The notes beneath the pieces are model-generated. The model made no database searches, was not told the origin of the DNA, and saw only the letters and a program-made list of their open reading frames with translations. Positions 1-14,080 of a stretch of 64,000 nucleotides of DNA are shown here, in pieces. Source of the stretch: Alviniconcha marisindica (lineage: Eukaryota > Mollusca > Gastropoda > Provannidae). Every line of letters begins with the position of its first letter. The stretch's first letter is position 1. The stretch spans positions 1,263,501-1,327,500 of the forward strand of contig JABMCL010000713.1 in NCBI GenBank assembly GCA_018857735.1. Direction: 5' to 3'. Both the position numbers and the translations under genes were made by a program.

Positions 1-97
1 TTCTACACAATCTGGATGCTGAATTAAACTTAAAGTGAAAACCTTAGTGATTCTGACATGTAGCTGCAGTTACCAGAGGAGTTCTTTTTTCAAACAG

Positions 98-3000
98 GAG
101 ATGCGGAGAAGGCGAAATGAGACCTCCATTGAGCTGAGAAAGGCAAAGAAAGAGGAGAGTCTGTTGAAACGAAGGAATGTTGTTTTGTCTGATGATGATG
201 ATGGCTGCCCAACAAGTCCTGTTCAAGATACCAGCAAGGTAATATACTCAAGCCAAAAGGTTAAGTGACATCAGTTTGGGTACTCCTCAAAGTCAAACTC
301 TGTTTTACTCTTCACATGGAATGCTGGCAAAACTAATCCCAGTGATATTTTTCACACACAACTTGCAGCATCCTCTGTATGATGTAGTGCCTGAGAATAC
401 AGATTGCAGTTTGAATGGAACCAGATCGACGGTTATATTTTTGATGTGTAACGATTTTGTGAATATTTGCTCTGTGCAAAATTTATCTAATAATCTATTA
501 ATTATTATTATTATTAATGTAGGCTTGAACACTGTTTTAAAGGGTTGCCTATCTTGATTTTGAGGGCAGTTCAGATCAGTAAATATAAATAGATAATTTC
601 TTAGAGAAAAACTGGCCACAATAAGCAGAGGATTATACTGCCACTATAAGTATAACCAGTTGATACAGTGTGATCTTACATTTTGTAACTACTGTAGGAC
701 TGCCACTCCTGCAGATGTATAGACAACAAATAATTTGTATTGATGAAGGCAATGTCTTATCTGAATGGGAGTCATTGATGGAGTTGCTCTTTCTGCTTTC
801 AGAATGCCTTTATCATTCAAGAAATTGTTGCTGGCATAAAGAGTGAGGATCCAAAGAGGCAGTTTGAGGCAACACAGACGTGTCGGAAGATGCTGTCAAG
901 AGAGCGCAACCCTCCCATAAATGATGTCATTGCAACAGGCATAGTCCCACGATTGGTCTTCTTCTTGCAAAATGCGCAGAGGTTGGATATGTTTATTAAC
1001 TGATTTATAAACTCCTACAGTTTATAGTAATTAGTTAATAATATTGTAGTTTATTAGATAGTATTGCAACTTTTAAATTAAGTGCTTCATATTGTAGGTT
1101 TGCATTTTTGTTATTATGCACCATTATATTTAGTAATTTTCTGTTCAGCTCCATTTGTATTCACAAATGTCTAAAGCACAAGCTGTGTACTGCATTGGCA
1201 TAAATGCAGTTAATGGTCATGGTTCATTCCACACTGAGGCAACAGTGTGCTCAGTACACTGTGCAGTGGTACTGGACTAAGTGGTCCATTCTAGATTTTT
1301 TTTAGTTTTTACTGAAGTTCTGCTGTGGTTTCCAGAAGGTCCAGTAACAACTAACATGCTTGTGATGCATAGTCACAATAGTGCATGTACTGATTACAGC
1401 AGATACAATATGCATGCTGTAGCAGGGGGGCAAAATTCAAAAAAAAAAATCCATTGACCTTCACTCTCAAATCATTTGGGAGGCAGATATAACTTTATAA
1501 AAAATAAAAAATGTCAGTGTTTTTATTTATATATTGGTGAGTTTTTTTATGTGCAAAATAAAATATACTTTTTCTTGTTAATCTTTCAGTACTGAGCACC
1601 AGTTTGAGGCTGCATGGGCACTGACTAACATTGCCTCTGGCACCAGTGATCAGACCAAGGCTGTGGTCAATGCTGGGGCTGTGCCACATTTTATCCAGCT
1701 GCTGAACTCCCAGGACATGTCTGTCAGTGAGCAGGCTGTGTGGGCTCTTGGAAACATCGCTGGTAGGATATGTAACAAGCTTTTAAATAGTTTGCATTGG
1801 TAAAGATCTGCTTCACTGAAAGTTCAGTTAAAGATCATTGCAAAGCCAACAGCAGATATGAAGGTGAGAGATTCAATGTGTCCTCATTATTTATTCAGTT
1901 ACTTTAACAGTGTAAGTGTGACCCTTAGACCGTGAACACACTAGAGCAATTTTAGTGTATTAAAGGTTCCTGGCTATGCATCAAGTCCTTATTTTTATAT
2001 TATATGTAGTAAGATACTGTGGTCTAAGTATATGTAGTAAGATACTGTGGTCTAAGGAGGAAACTGGGAATATATCAGTTTATGTTAGTTGGTAATTTTG
2101 ATTTTTAACACCTCGTCAGCCACTCAAGGCTGTGTCAGAACAACTATTGATGCTTATAAATTCTGCCTGTTTCTAATGATGAACTAAGACAAGCATATAT
2201 CTGAAGCTTGTGATGTTATTCAGTGTCTGAACAGACTCAGGCAGTTTATGTGCAAGATTAAGTCATTAACAAGCTAATGCGCCACCCACCCATCCAAACT
2301 TGTTTCTAATTGAGCTCTTCTTTTTTCCAGGCGATGGCCCTGGTTTGAGAGACTATGTGACTGAGATGGGCATCCTGCAGCCATTGCTTCAGCTTGCAAC
2401 ATCTGATGTTACAGTAAGTTTTGTTCTTTATACATGGAAATGGCAATATCCGAAGAGTACTGGTGTGTTTATACTTAATTTCATTGTTTAATTTATAAAT
2501 ACCTGGAATGGGAGTGTCATTTTGACTGCACCATGTGCAGAGGTATGTGCTGTTTCCTTCCCCACATCAGGCAGGCTAAACTTGGACAAGTTGGAGCAGG
2601 TTAAAAGAACATGATCTACAGTAAACATTTTGCAGTTGAAGGTGACAGATTTTATAACAGTGACTTTTTGGACACCATCACATTTGTTTCGCAAGCTCAT
2701 TGCTCCAGTGTGTGCCCTTTTCCCACACTTCATTTTGACATCACCAAAATGTCTTTGGTGTCATGAATAGAACACCAGGAATCTATTTTTAGCTTAGTGA
2801 TTGGTAATTCTTTGGTAAAATTAGCCAGCAGATGAAAAAGAAGTTAAACAGTCATGAATAAAGTAACAAAAATTTATACAAACTCTGATCAGGCTAGTTT
2901 CCTGAATAGTTGCATCACTAATCTGATCAGGCTACTTCCTTTAATAGCTGCATCTCTGAAAACCATGTACTTGTAGTTTTAACATAATGAAAGGGTTGTA

Positions 3001-6000
3001 TTGGATGTATTGGATGTTTTTGTTGGTGTCTGCTGTGTTTTAACCCAGTTGTCATCTGTTTATTTGTTTGCTCAGGCTGGCTTCATGCGCAATGTTACGT
3101 GGACCATTTCCAATTTGTGCCGCAACAAAGACCCACCCCCCAAATTTGAGGTGGTCAGCAAGTGCCTTCCAACACTGCGCACACTTCTCCACCACACGGA
3201 CCGTGAAGTGCTGGCTGACACCTGTTGGGCTCTCTCCTACCTCACAGATGGAACCAATGAGAAGATTCAAGCTGTCATTGATGCGGGTCAGCTGAAAGAA
3301 ATTATTCGTCACTCAGATAGTGGTGTTGGGCCAGCCAGTTGGCGGGGGGGGGGGGGGGGGTTGGCACAAATTGTCTGCTATGATGACCTTTTTTTCCCCG
3401 GCATATCGAAAAATGCTGATACATTTTTGATACGTCAAGCCAATTGTGACTGAGCAGACATGTGGTAAAAAACAACAACTAAGTTTTGATGTCAACATTA
3501 GGGAAACTGAATTTACGATACTAGCTTTTGTTCCGCTTCTTTTAAAAATTTGACCTTGAAAAGTGATGCAGCTTTTGCCACTTGTTCAACAGGTGTGGTG
3601 CCTCGTCTTGTTGAGCTGCTAGGCAGCAACGAGCCATCAGTTCTGACTCCTGACCTGCGAGCTATTGGCAACATTGTGACTGGTGATGACACCCAAACCC
3701 AGACTGTGCTTGACACTGGTGTATTGCAAGCTTTCCCCTACCTGCTGAGACACCCAAAGTCCAGTCTACAGAAGGAGGCCGCATGGACGTTGTCCAACAT
3801 CACTGCTGGCAACCGAGCACAGATTCAGGCAGTCATTGATGCTGGACTGGTGCCATACCTGATTGAGCTTCTGATTCGAGTAAGTGGGCTTTTTATGCCT
3901 AACTGATTCAAGTAAGGGGACTTTTTACTGACTGAGACCAACTGACTAATTTCATTTGATCCAAATAAATAGTTCAGTTTATTCACCGAGTTCAATTAAT
4001 CCCTTGCAGGAAACCCAGGGGCCTTAACTATGAATCGGGACGACGGTAGGCCAGGCCTAAACCAAAGTCCCTGACTTTAGAGTCCGAGACTTTGAGTTAG
4101 GCAAAGTTCGTATACATGGACGCGGACAATGGTCTCTGACTTCGCGCTGATAAGAAAGTGGTCATCACACGCGTCATCGCTTGAGCTAACTTTAGACGGG
4201 GCAATCCCATCTGGACATGCACACTGACACACTTCGTTCACTTTTTCTGCGACGTATTTCACACGCGCAAATATCAGTAAACATAAACATTAGGTGAAGG
4301 CATGCCTGGCTGGCCCCGATTCTGGATGTGATTCGCCATGTTTTACTTCTGCAACACCCAAGCGATCTCGACGAGGTCATTATTCGTAAAAACGCTAATC
4401 TATCGACATCTTCGATGGAGTATTCTTCTTGGCATTTACTGATCGAGTAACCGTAGTATCGTCTGCTGCGTCGGCCATTTTGAACTTGTCAGAAAGGCAA
4501 GTGGATGCTGTGAAATCAGGTAGCCTACGCTGTGCAGATGAATTTAAATAACAAGAAAATAAATCAAGTAATAATGTAAGACATCAAGCAAACTTGCTCT
4601 CATAATAATTTGCAAACATTAAATCGTACGATCACATTAATCAGTCATTATGCCTGCGTCGCTCGGCGAGTGCGACTTTATTTCCCTCCAAAATGAAAGA
4701 GCTTCAGCCGATGAACATCTAGTACTCATTTGACGAAGTAAACAAAAGAAAAAAGAAAGAATTTTTTTTATTAAAAAGAGAGAAGCTGCTGGATTCAGAC
4801 GTAAAGACGCAACAACAGCAAAAAACAACCAGAAAAACCAACTTTCCAAGCATAACAAGGCTAAAAGCAGTCATAGTCCTGGGCTTACGACCTTTAGTCC
4901 AGTGAAATCGCTAGCCTAAATATCTGCTGTTTAGGCCCGAGGTTCGGCCCGGACTTTGGTGTAGTCCCGGTCCATGGTTACCATTTTGGGGCCATTGTCA
5001 ATAGCCTTGAGATTTAGGCCGGCCTACCGCTTTAGGCCCGATTCATAGTTAAGGCCCCAGATTGCTTTATTGGGTTCACAACTGCAACTGCATACTTCCT
5101 GATGTTAAGAATCAAATGGTCTCTTGCACCGATTTTGACCAATGCTGTCTTCATGTAGAGGACTGGGCACATTCAGCCAAGTTAATACCCACTTTTAGCC
5201 CCATTGTTTCAGTCCTCAAAATCAAATAGTATATGGGATAAACTGATATAGATATGCCACCATTACATAGTGCATGTTTCAAGTTATTCCATCCGCGTGA
5301 GGACTGTGAACTGACAGGGCTAAAAGTGGATATTGCCCAAACAAATCATGGTACTTAACATGATCAAGCCCTGCATTCTAGCTGCATAGAAATGTCGGGC
5401 AGTGAATGCAAGGCTCGAGACAACTGTCTGTTTGCTGCCAGTCAACAGCCTTACTGTCTGTTATCCAGATTGTTTGATTATAAAACCACTTAGGCATTTA
5501 GATATTTAGGCACATTTTTGTACACCACAGATGATGGCTCGTAGCCAGCCTTAGTCATGTACTTTATTGTTCAGGCTTTGAGCTTTCCAGGATTATCATA
5601 ATGGGTACAGTCAGAAATGTGAGCGCAAATTTAAGAAGATTTTATACCTGTATGAAGTTGGTGGCTCCATGAGGCTTTTTCCTGATTTAACTGAAATATT
5701 TTGGGGGCATTTTTTGTGAGTATCCTGCAACGCCAGTGATGCAGTGTACTTTTGCAGGGTGATTTCAAGAGTCAGAAGGAGGCTGTGTGGGCCATCACCA
5801 ACCTGACGTCTGGAGGAAGTGTGGCTCAGGTTGGCTATTGCCTGGAGCAAAACTGCCTGACACCGCTGTGCTCACTGCTCAGCGCCAAAGATCCAAAGAT
5901 AATTCTTGTCATCCTTGATGCTCTCTGCAACATCCTGGGTGTATGTATCTTTTGCACTTTGTTCGTTTTTGTTTTCATCTTCTTGCCAGTGAGTGGCAAA

Positions 6001-7087
6001 ACTCATTCTTCCACTGGCCAACAAAACCAGTCACTGTAGGGGAAAGGCAATATATATAGAAAATTATATCCCAAAGCGTTTCCCGGCTCTTTATCCAGAA
6101 CAGTTGGTCTGCTTTGGGAGATCAAGGGCATTATAATTATAAAGATGAAAATTTGGGGCTTTTGATAATACAAAAGACCAGCTGCTTAATTTCAGCTGTA
6201 TAGGTTGTAGTTGATATTTTTTTTTTTTTTATTTATTTAATTAAACTGGAACTTAATTTAAATTAAACAATGCCTGACTTTGTTCTGGACACAGATGGCG
6301 AAAAACATGTCTCAGCTGGACAGCCTTTGCCAGCACTTGGAGGAGCTGGGAGCAGTTGACAAGATAGAGCAGCTCCAGGAGCATGAGAACCAGCAAGTCT
6401 ACAGAGTGTCGCAGAAGATCATAGATGAATTCTTTGGTGCTGAGGTGGGTATCATAGTCATTTGGAAAGGGTTGTGATGACAACTTTGCAAGCTCATAAA
6501 CATGCCTTGATTAGCAACTTTTTAAATGCCCTTGCATTCATTTTCGTTATCGGTGTAGTTGTGTTTCTACATTATGATGTCTGCTCAGATGATACTATTA
6601 TTATGACCACTACCAGCTTTTCATGGAGAGTTCTTTCACTTTCACTTCTGCTGGATTTTAAGTCCCATTGATGTCAGTTTGCTGTCCAAAATGAATGTAT
6701 GTGACTGGATTCAACTTGATTTTTGGGATGAATGGAACAAATGTCTTGGTGTTTAAGAAGCCATGCATGGCTTGCACTGACAGGTGGGGTGGGTGGTATA
6801 AATTATGTTGATTTAAGATTTCTCACACAACTGTTTTGATCAGTCGATTTTGAGAGATAGCTGATCATTCTGAATCTGTCGTACATGTGCGAAATATAGC
6901 TGTTGTCTAGCACTTTTCTTCCTTCTGGAAAGTCTCCTGTGATGTCACTTTTTTTCTGGACCACTTATTTCACTCTTCCTTTCCACAGGATGAGGTGAGT
7001 GAAATGGATGCACCTACAGTTGGTGAGGACAACACTTTCCAGTTCAAAGAGCCCCAAAACATCCCTGCTGGTGGTTTTGAGTTTTGA
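98..7087 (+). CDS. KPNA2-like: Importin subunit alpha (KPNA2-like), 5' partial
   Basis: Nuclear import adaptor that binds classical NLS cargo and importin-beta. Coding exons read from splice sites and phase: 98-238, 803-981, 1590-1762, 2331-2413, 3076-3286, 3593-3879, 5758-5940, 6295-6444, 6989-7087. Together they give 501 codons plus stop. The first exon carries the basic IBB domain (EMRRRRNE...ELRKAKK...LLKRRNV). About ten armadillo repeats follow, with the diagnostic Trp/Asn ladder: [77 protein letters not shown]. The C-terminus has HEN...VY and ends FQF...GGFEF. A TSP motif after the IBB resembles vertebrate KPNA2 (529 aa), so only about 25 N-terminal residues lie before the window. All junctions are GT-AG and in phase, so the gene looks functional. 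Family assignment is certain; the orthologue within the alpha family is inferred. Confidence 0.95.
4018..5058. mobile_element. DNA transposon-like element with inverted termini (in importin intron)
   Basis: The first 22 nt (4018-4039, GGGGCCTTAACTATGAATCG...) recur as an exact reverse complement at 5037-5058. Inside them, a GGTAGGCC(A/G)GGCCTAAA block is also inverted near both ends, giving imperfect termini of about 45-50 bp. The ~1.04 kb interior has only short open frames on the minus strand (for example 4192-4380), with no recognisable transposase. It looks like a non-autonomous deletion derivative. Flanking duplication is no more than 2-3 bp and not decisive, so the superfamily is not assigned. 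It sits in the intron between the exons ending 3879 and starting 5758, antisense-neutral to the gene. Confidence 0.75.
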
Positions 7088-7523
7088 GCTACTGGTGTTA
7101 GGATTGTATGGATGCAAAAGAAACGACTGACAGGCTAACAGACTGTTTGACCTTTGTTGATTATGCTCAATGGGCTGAGACCAGGATGTACAGCTCAAGG
7201 GTACAAAACTGCTATCTGTGATTAAGGTGCTACATGTAGTGAGGTGCCCTGACAAGTGTGTATAGTAGAAGTCCTGCTCTGTGCATAAATGTGCAACGGA
7301 TCTGTTTCAAACTGATGTATATACTGTTCACATGCTGCTCATTCACACACACAAAGCACAAATGCACATTCACTTCACTGCCAACATTTTGTCTTGTCCA
7401 TTTGTTTTGTCAAGTCTGTACTTTTTGTCCTTTCTTCACATTTGTACTCTTTATTTTCTGTTTGTGTTGATAGGGAGGGAAATTGTATGTCTGAACAATT
7501 GTTTTCCAAGAGTGGATTCAGAA

Positions 7524-7529
7524 AATAAA
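7524..7529 (+). terminator. Polyadenylation signal of importin-alpha
   Basis: AATAAA lies about 437 nt after the importin stop codon and ends a plausible 3'UTR (7088 to about 7545). A second AATAAA is at about 7740 and may be an alternative end. Confidence 0.6.
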
Positions 7530-7545
7530 GATTTCTTTATTGTAT

Positions 7546-10500
7546 ATTGATATTTTCTATTTATTTCTGTTACCAATTTCTCCCTTTATTTTTTTCTTCC
7601 TTTATTACTTTTACGACCACAAGGCATTCATAACTTGCCTTTACATTTTTTGATACAATATTTAAACTTGTTTTTGCTTTCATTGTGTTGAAATGTGTAA
7701 ATGCCACTCACTTGTATTTAATTAAATGCTGCAATATCAAATAAAATTGTTTCCTCAAATGCACACGATCTTTTTTTAAAGAAATTTATTCTCAAAAGAG
7801 CATACAAAATAAAATAAAAATGCAACTACAACATTTTGCAAATACAGAATACAATCTGTGATCGTAACTTGCACATGCACATCAACAAAAGCATACCTGT
7901 TGACCTTAAGCAAAAATACAACTTATTGGAAAATGCACAGATGTTTCCTTTTTTGTTCTACTGATGTATGCATCTAGCTTTTGTTCCCACTTCTGCCAAT
8001 TTTGACAAAGCAGAAACAAAAAGCTGAGCATGATTCTTGTAATTAATGGAGTGACCCAGAGGTAATGAAAAAGGACCGCAAAAAGGTGGCATAGACAGAA
8101 AAAGTGTTTATGGAACTATACATATTGTTAATAAAAGTGGACCAATAACTGAATATTGCCTTTATTTTCTTGGTAAGATGGGTGTTACTAAGTTTGAATG
8201 GTCAACAGATAACTGGCAAGGGGCAAATGATGGATGAGAAAAGGAAAATGCATTTGGTTCAGTTACACACAATGTGAAAAGTTAACCAAATACAAGTTGA
8301 AAAAAAGAGCACAATAGTATAGTCTGAAAGTAATTCAGCTTGATCCCATTTTATAAAACTGGTAAGAAAGCCCACCATCAACTTCAAAAAGGAAGACGCC
8401 TGAGGCAGGCAAACTGCATATTTAGGAAGATTTTTAAGTGGGCAGATCGTGGCAAACAAAAGAGATCTGCCAACAGTATTCGGTCCTTGCTTTTCATACA
8501 ACCCACACTGTTTTTGTTTTTTTGCCAAGCAAATAGCAAGGCTCCCAAAGTAGAACAGGTCTTCCCACACGCTATTTGTAACAATCACTCGTTTGTTGTT
8601 TTGTTTGTGGACTGATCCATTATGAAGCTGATGTTAGTTTGAAAAAGTTCAATTGTAGGGGTTGATGAGTGGTACTGAATGCAGTTCACAAGGTGTTTGG
8701 GTGGCCGAAGTTCCCCCAACCGAGCGAGTGGACGAATTTCCCCCATGCTACCCTATGTGTTTGGCTCAATGAAATGATGGCAAAATCATTTTGACGTTAT
8801 TACGATATCAATAATCTGACGCAAGATTATAGAAAGGTGAAGGAAGAGTCGAAGGAAACGATGCCTCTAGAAGCAGTTACTGATGGCAAGAATGACAAAA
8901 CTGAAAAGAATGACTAGGAATATGTACACAACAAGAGAACACGGGATGGGACATGTGTTTTGTTTTATGTGCCGCCTTCTTTTGTGCTAATAGATAACAA
9001 ATACATTTTATGTGCTATTATAAGGAGCAAATAACCTGTTGAATGAAAGCAATGAAGAACTGAGAATGAAACAGTGGTGTTTATATCTTCATAGTTCTTT
9101 TCCTTTTTTCACGATTATGCAATCAAAGCAGAGATATTACTACCACCATTTATCTTCGGAGGACCACAAAAAAAGAAAGAAAGTTTAGCTTGACTGGCAA
9201 GAGACCGACAACGTATATGCAGGTCGTGGCTGGTAAACCTGGGCGACCAGGTGGAGAGAGCGGTGCACAAGGTTAGACGTCTGCGATAGCAAACTGGCAA
9301 AGCTGTTACTGGACAAGTAAAAGTTCCTGATACTTCTTCTTTGATTGATAGGAGTAGTCTACCGGAACCATATGTTTAAATATTCTACTAAGTACTACCT
9401 GTTCGCGTAAGTGTGTGTTTCTGGCCTGCCACCGGCCGGTAGGTTTTTCTTTTCTTTTCATTTTTATTATTATGGTGTCTAAAATATTTCCTGTAGTAGC
9501 ATTGGATCAATACGGTGAGAAAGAATTGTCACCCAATACTTTGGACCTCGGTCCATCACCGAGCATTATTAGTAAACAGCAGCTACAGGACTCATCCACT
9601 ATAGTGAAGTACACATAGCATGATTAAGAGATTTATTCATAGAAAGACAAACTTATTCACACAATATTCAGTCGCCCGACAAATTGTTATGCTTGAGCAG
9701 ATTACGTGCCTGAGACAACGCCATTGTCATGTTTGTAGGCCGAGTCTACAAAAATGTGTGTAAAACAACAAAATGTAATGACGTAATACGCATTCCATAA
9801 ATAGCTGCACCCGGGGGGAGATCCCCAATCTATTTTTAGACCAATAGTTATTCGTAAATTGCCGCATTTCAACAGGACCAAAGCAGAAATTAATGCTACA
9901 TAATAATCGCACATAAAACAAAAAATGCAAAAAATTGTTTTTTAGCCAAGTCTGCGTGGGCCAGTCCCTTTAAAGCCAATTATTCACTTACTCCTTACAC
10001 ACACATTTCAAGCCTCACTTTCCAGCCTGCTTCCTTCAAATTGTACTGTAACTGATTACAACACTGAAAGTGCACTTCTTATCACTACATGGAATTTGCG
10101 AAAAGTATGGTGAGTATTGGTACTAAGAGTTAGTAAGACTGGAAGCAAAATGATGATGAAGCAAACGCATAAATGCTGGGTATGTCCACCCACATAAAAA
10201 ATATGTTCCATCTCAGTTCAAATAATTCTGGTTTTAGTTGTGCTGGCATAAGCATTGTGTGTTCTAAGAGAAATGCTGCCTGGTATAATCTCAGTCAGCG
10301 TGGTTACAAACTTACTGCTATTTGAGTATCAATCAAAATGGAATAACCAATTATGGCAGTGGTAGGAGGATGGAAGTTGTAAACCGATGCTTGGGGTTTA
10401 AACCCTTCTTTTTCCTTCATTGTGCACTTTAACAGAGATGTGAACATTATGTTATTGTATTTTGCCTTCTCAATTGACACCCGGGGGGGGGTCTTTTTTT

Positions 10501-12230
10501 TTTTTTAGCCAAGGAATGATCAAGAACATCACCAAGGGATGTAATTATATGTTTGCACAATAACTTCAAATATTGTAAGTGAATAAATATTGATAACAGT
10601 CACATAAAATATGATACAATTTAGAGCAAAACTCTTCTTGGAAAAGATGAGAGCACAAATGACAATCAAAAAAAAGAAGAAAAATCAAAACCAACTGTGA
10701 CATGTACTGCTGGTATGGAATACAAATAACAGGATGCAGATTTTCATTTTGTTTTTTAAATTTGAAATGATAATGAACACATCTGGAATATTAGCAAGTG
10801 TGTGTATAAAACACAACAGAGACTGTTTTTCACCTGACAGTGAAGGTTGTGGCACCACTCAGCCTAAAGATCTAGTGCAAAGCTGAAACATAGCACCTCA
10901 AATGCTCCCTATGGTTTCCGTGGACCACCATGTTTATTTACTTACTTTGCTGGCACAATTGAAAACAGGAAGACGTCATCCATTGCTTTCAAAATGCTCT
11001 GAAGACCCACCTACTACTGCTAGCAATTTCTCTGCCCACCTCTCAACTTGTTCTTAAATTATTTCAGTTGACCGATCTGCTTTGTGTTCATGTATTTGTG
11101 TGTGTAATGTAGGTCTTGCCAGTTTAGCTCTTTGTGATTTGAATTGCTTGTAGTCATAGTTATAGTCATCTTTGGCATAAAGTGTCTCAATATAGATATA
11201 GCTCATATCTGAATTTTGTCCAGCACACCAAGCTCTGTTTTGATGTAAAGGGTTCTCACTTTGGAAGCATTTCATCATTATCACTATTCACTCACACATA
11301 GCATTACACAGGGCTTTGTCCAGGCCTGCCATGGTCGTTACCAGGAGAAGGAGCTTCAGCAACTTCACAATTACTGGCTTCATTGTCTCAGCATTCACCC
11401 CTCTGTGATAAGCCTGCAAGATGGGGAAATTAAAACCAGCACACATGCTAAGCAGGCATGTATCTCGACCACTGTGAAATATAGTCCAACATATTGATTT
11501 TGTGGGACCTGGTTGATCCAAAAAGGGGATTTGTTCACTCTGCCTGTTTTTCCTTCCTTACAGCGTCCAACTTCAACATTTCAACTTTTTTTTAGTGCAT
11601 GCTCACTTATTTGGATATTTCCATAAAACGCCAAACTCTGACATGGTCTAATCATAACAATAATTGGGAATTTATGGAGTAAGTGCTTTACAAGTAAAGA
11701 AAAAATGCAACACGCAGATACCAACACACAAATCAATGGCATAAAAACACATAAATAAGCATATCCATACAAGGCACAGTGAAACACAAACATGACTAAA
11801 GGATTTTTATTGTGCGGAATCCTGGTTTATCGTCTTGTTCGAAGGACTTTTGAAGACTTTTGTAGAGTCTCCCCAGGATTTGACTGTGGAAAAACTCTGG
11901 CGTGGGTACAGAGTCTAACAGTCACCTATCCATACAGTGACCAGACTTAGCCTCTGGCTCTCACTCTGCTGCATCAACTCTTGTTTTTTTCCCCTAACAT
12001 TATGAAAAAAATAGCCTCATCCCACAGGGCTGGATATCAGATGTCATCCCTGTCCCTCCCTGCATGACCTTGCATTGACTGAGCACTGATAGGCAGATTC
12101 CAGGTCTGCACAGATACACCAGGCATTATAACTAGGAATGAAGCCTTTTCCTGCTTTAAAAAAAATCAGCATTGCACATAACAAGTTTCACTTGAGATTA
12201 CTGATGACTAAATAAAAGCACCTTCAAATT
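7546..12230. other. Intergenic stretch, no supported gene
   Basis: Low-GC sequence downstream of the importin 3' end. Short open frames are present (for example 8259-8588 minus, 9415-9618 plus), but none shows a recognisable domain, splice sites or codon bias. A T-run and a short G-run lie near 10484-10505. Nothing functional is supported here. Confidence 0.5.
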
Positions 12231-12235
12231 AACTG

Positions 12236-12531
12236 TCAAAAAATTGTTGACAGCAAAGAACGGTTGACCAGAGTTTCATACTGTGTTAGCTCTTTCAAGG
12301 CTTTCTGCATGTCAAGACGCAGAACATAGCAGTATGCTTGACGAACATGTGTTGCTCGGCGAGGGAAACTGTGCAAATTAGTACTGAATGAGGGCTCGGA
12401 TCTAGGAGATTTTTCAGACAGTGGTTCTGAAGAGAACATTGCTGATTCTGGCAAGGAGTTTGTGCCAGTAGATCTCGAGGCAGACTCGAGTGACAGCAAT
12501 AATAACATCTTCATTTTCATCATTGGGATCT
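12236..12531 (-). CDS. Possible terminal exon of an unidentified gene
   Basis: On the minus strand a consensus-like acceptor (GATTGTACAG) is followed by an open frame to a stop at 12236. The peptide is Ser-rich (SLESASRSTGTNSLPES, SEKSPRSEPS) and then turns into an ordinary helical-looking segment (RQAYCYVLRLDMQKALKEL). No family was recognised and no upstream partner exons could be assigned. It could be a real C-terminal exon, a decayed exon or chance. No minus-strand AATAAA follows closely, which argues for caution. Confidence 0.25.
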
Positions 12532-12927
12532 GTACAATCAGTAGAATAAAACCTTTTTTGACTGTTTGGACAGTTCCTGCTTTGCTGTTGCGACAGAGAA
12601 AGGTATACGATACGACTCTATGGATTATTTATCTCACAAGTACACATCCCATGCTTTTTAAAAATGTGTATGTTTATTGTATTATTCCTAGCAGTTTATT
12701 TACTAAACAAAATTTTAAACGGGCAAAAACGGTGTATCTACTGGAGCTGAGCGCATCATTTTGTGGCGTCTTGAACGAGTTAACACAAATCAGAGTGATA
12801 TAGTGTACAACAAAACTAACAAAAAATGGCAAGATGATTATTGCAGAACTTGGTAAAAAGTATTCTTCAAAAAAGCACCAAAGAAATATTGGGTTGAAAT
12901 TCTGTCCTCTGATACAGCAAAAAGATG

Positions 12928-14080
12928 TACAGAATAAAACAAACTTCAGCTGATGACTGGGTCACCACATATAATTTATAAAAATAAATCAAGTATAAGT
13001 TCAAAGCATTCAGCCTCATGTGACCATGCAAGTACATTTCTGTAGCCCTGGACCACTGCTCTATTTTTTCAAACAAAACAAGCAAATAAATCAAATGATG
13101 ATGATGATGATGATGAAGTGATGCTTAATGTCCTCAGATGTCAGCTGACATATTAGGGACAAGTTGTGACCAATGCCGAAGCACGGTTCAATAATTCTTT
13201 ACGTCCACAAAAACCAGAAGGCTCGTTAGGACGGACAGCTCAGGACGGCCACCTCGACTCTCACACAGCTCCTGAACTATGATAAATCAAATGGAGAAAA
13301 ATGTATATTATATACAGAAAACTCAGGCACTCCAGCAATACTCAGGGTAAAGAGGAACTGAAGTAGAACCAAAGAAAAAAGTTGGTCTGAAAACCATGAA
13401 AATGTGCAACTATTTTCATCTCTGTGCCTCATATTGATGCTTAACCAATATTTATACCAAAGAAAGGTATACACTTTTGCTTTCCATTTTAGCTCCTTGT
13501 GGCACATTGCTTTGCTCTTTACCACTGAAGAGCAGAAAAAGGTTGGCTCAGATTACATTTGCCACATACTCTTGCCTTGTTTCTGATACAATTGATGAAT
13601 GAAATGGCAGCACTCACATTTGTGTTTTCAAGACTTTTAACAAGCAGGATGAGAAATTGAGTGAAACACTGCTGTGGGTATGCAAAAAAAAATCCATTCC
13701 AGTCAAAAGGACTGCGATGCCTCTTTGGCTGAAGTTCCCCTTTAAGGACTCCCTAGCAGAGTGCCAATGACTGAGTGAGCAGCACTATTCACCAGTAAAC
13801 AGATAATTTAAAAACCAATTCAGTTTAAAAACCGGAATCCTGCAATATAACAAGCGCTGCAAAAACAAAACATCAACTGCAGTAAATAAATAAATAAGAA
13901 ACAACACAAATAATAATGCATCAAGCATAAGTTCAAAGCATTCAGCCTCATGTGACCAGACAAGTACATTTCTGTAGCCCTGGACCACTGTTATATTTTT
14001 TTTAAACAAAACAAGTAAATAAATCAAAGGGAGAAAAATTTGTATTATATATATACAGAAAACTCAGGCACTCCATGGAT
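12928..14080. repeat. Local segmental duplication (two copies)
   Basis: Sequence at about 12928-13340 is repeated at about 13830-14080 with moderate divergence. Shared landmarks include TTCAAAGCATTCAGCCTCAT, CTGTAGCCCTGGACCACTG and CAGAAAACTCAGGCACTCCA. The first copy is interrupted by a ~184-bp retroposon (13098-13281) that the second copy lacks. Confidence 0.8.
13098..13281 (-). mobile_element. Short retroposon R1, copy 1 (filled site with TSD)
   Basis: The element is flanked by a 12-bp direct repeat, ATAAATCAAATG, at 13086-13097 and 13282-13293. The paralogous segment at about 14010-14030 carries a single AAATAAATCAAA with no insertion, so both boundaries are fixed by comparison. In sense (minus) orientation it starts TCATAGTTCAGGAGCTGTG, contains CCTAACGAGCCTTCTGG, and ends in a (CAT)n run. 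A simple-repeat tail plus TSD is the signature of LINE-mediated retroposition. No pol III A/B boxes were seen. Confidence 0.85.
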
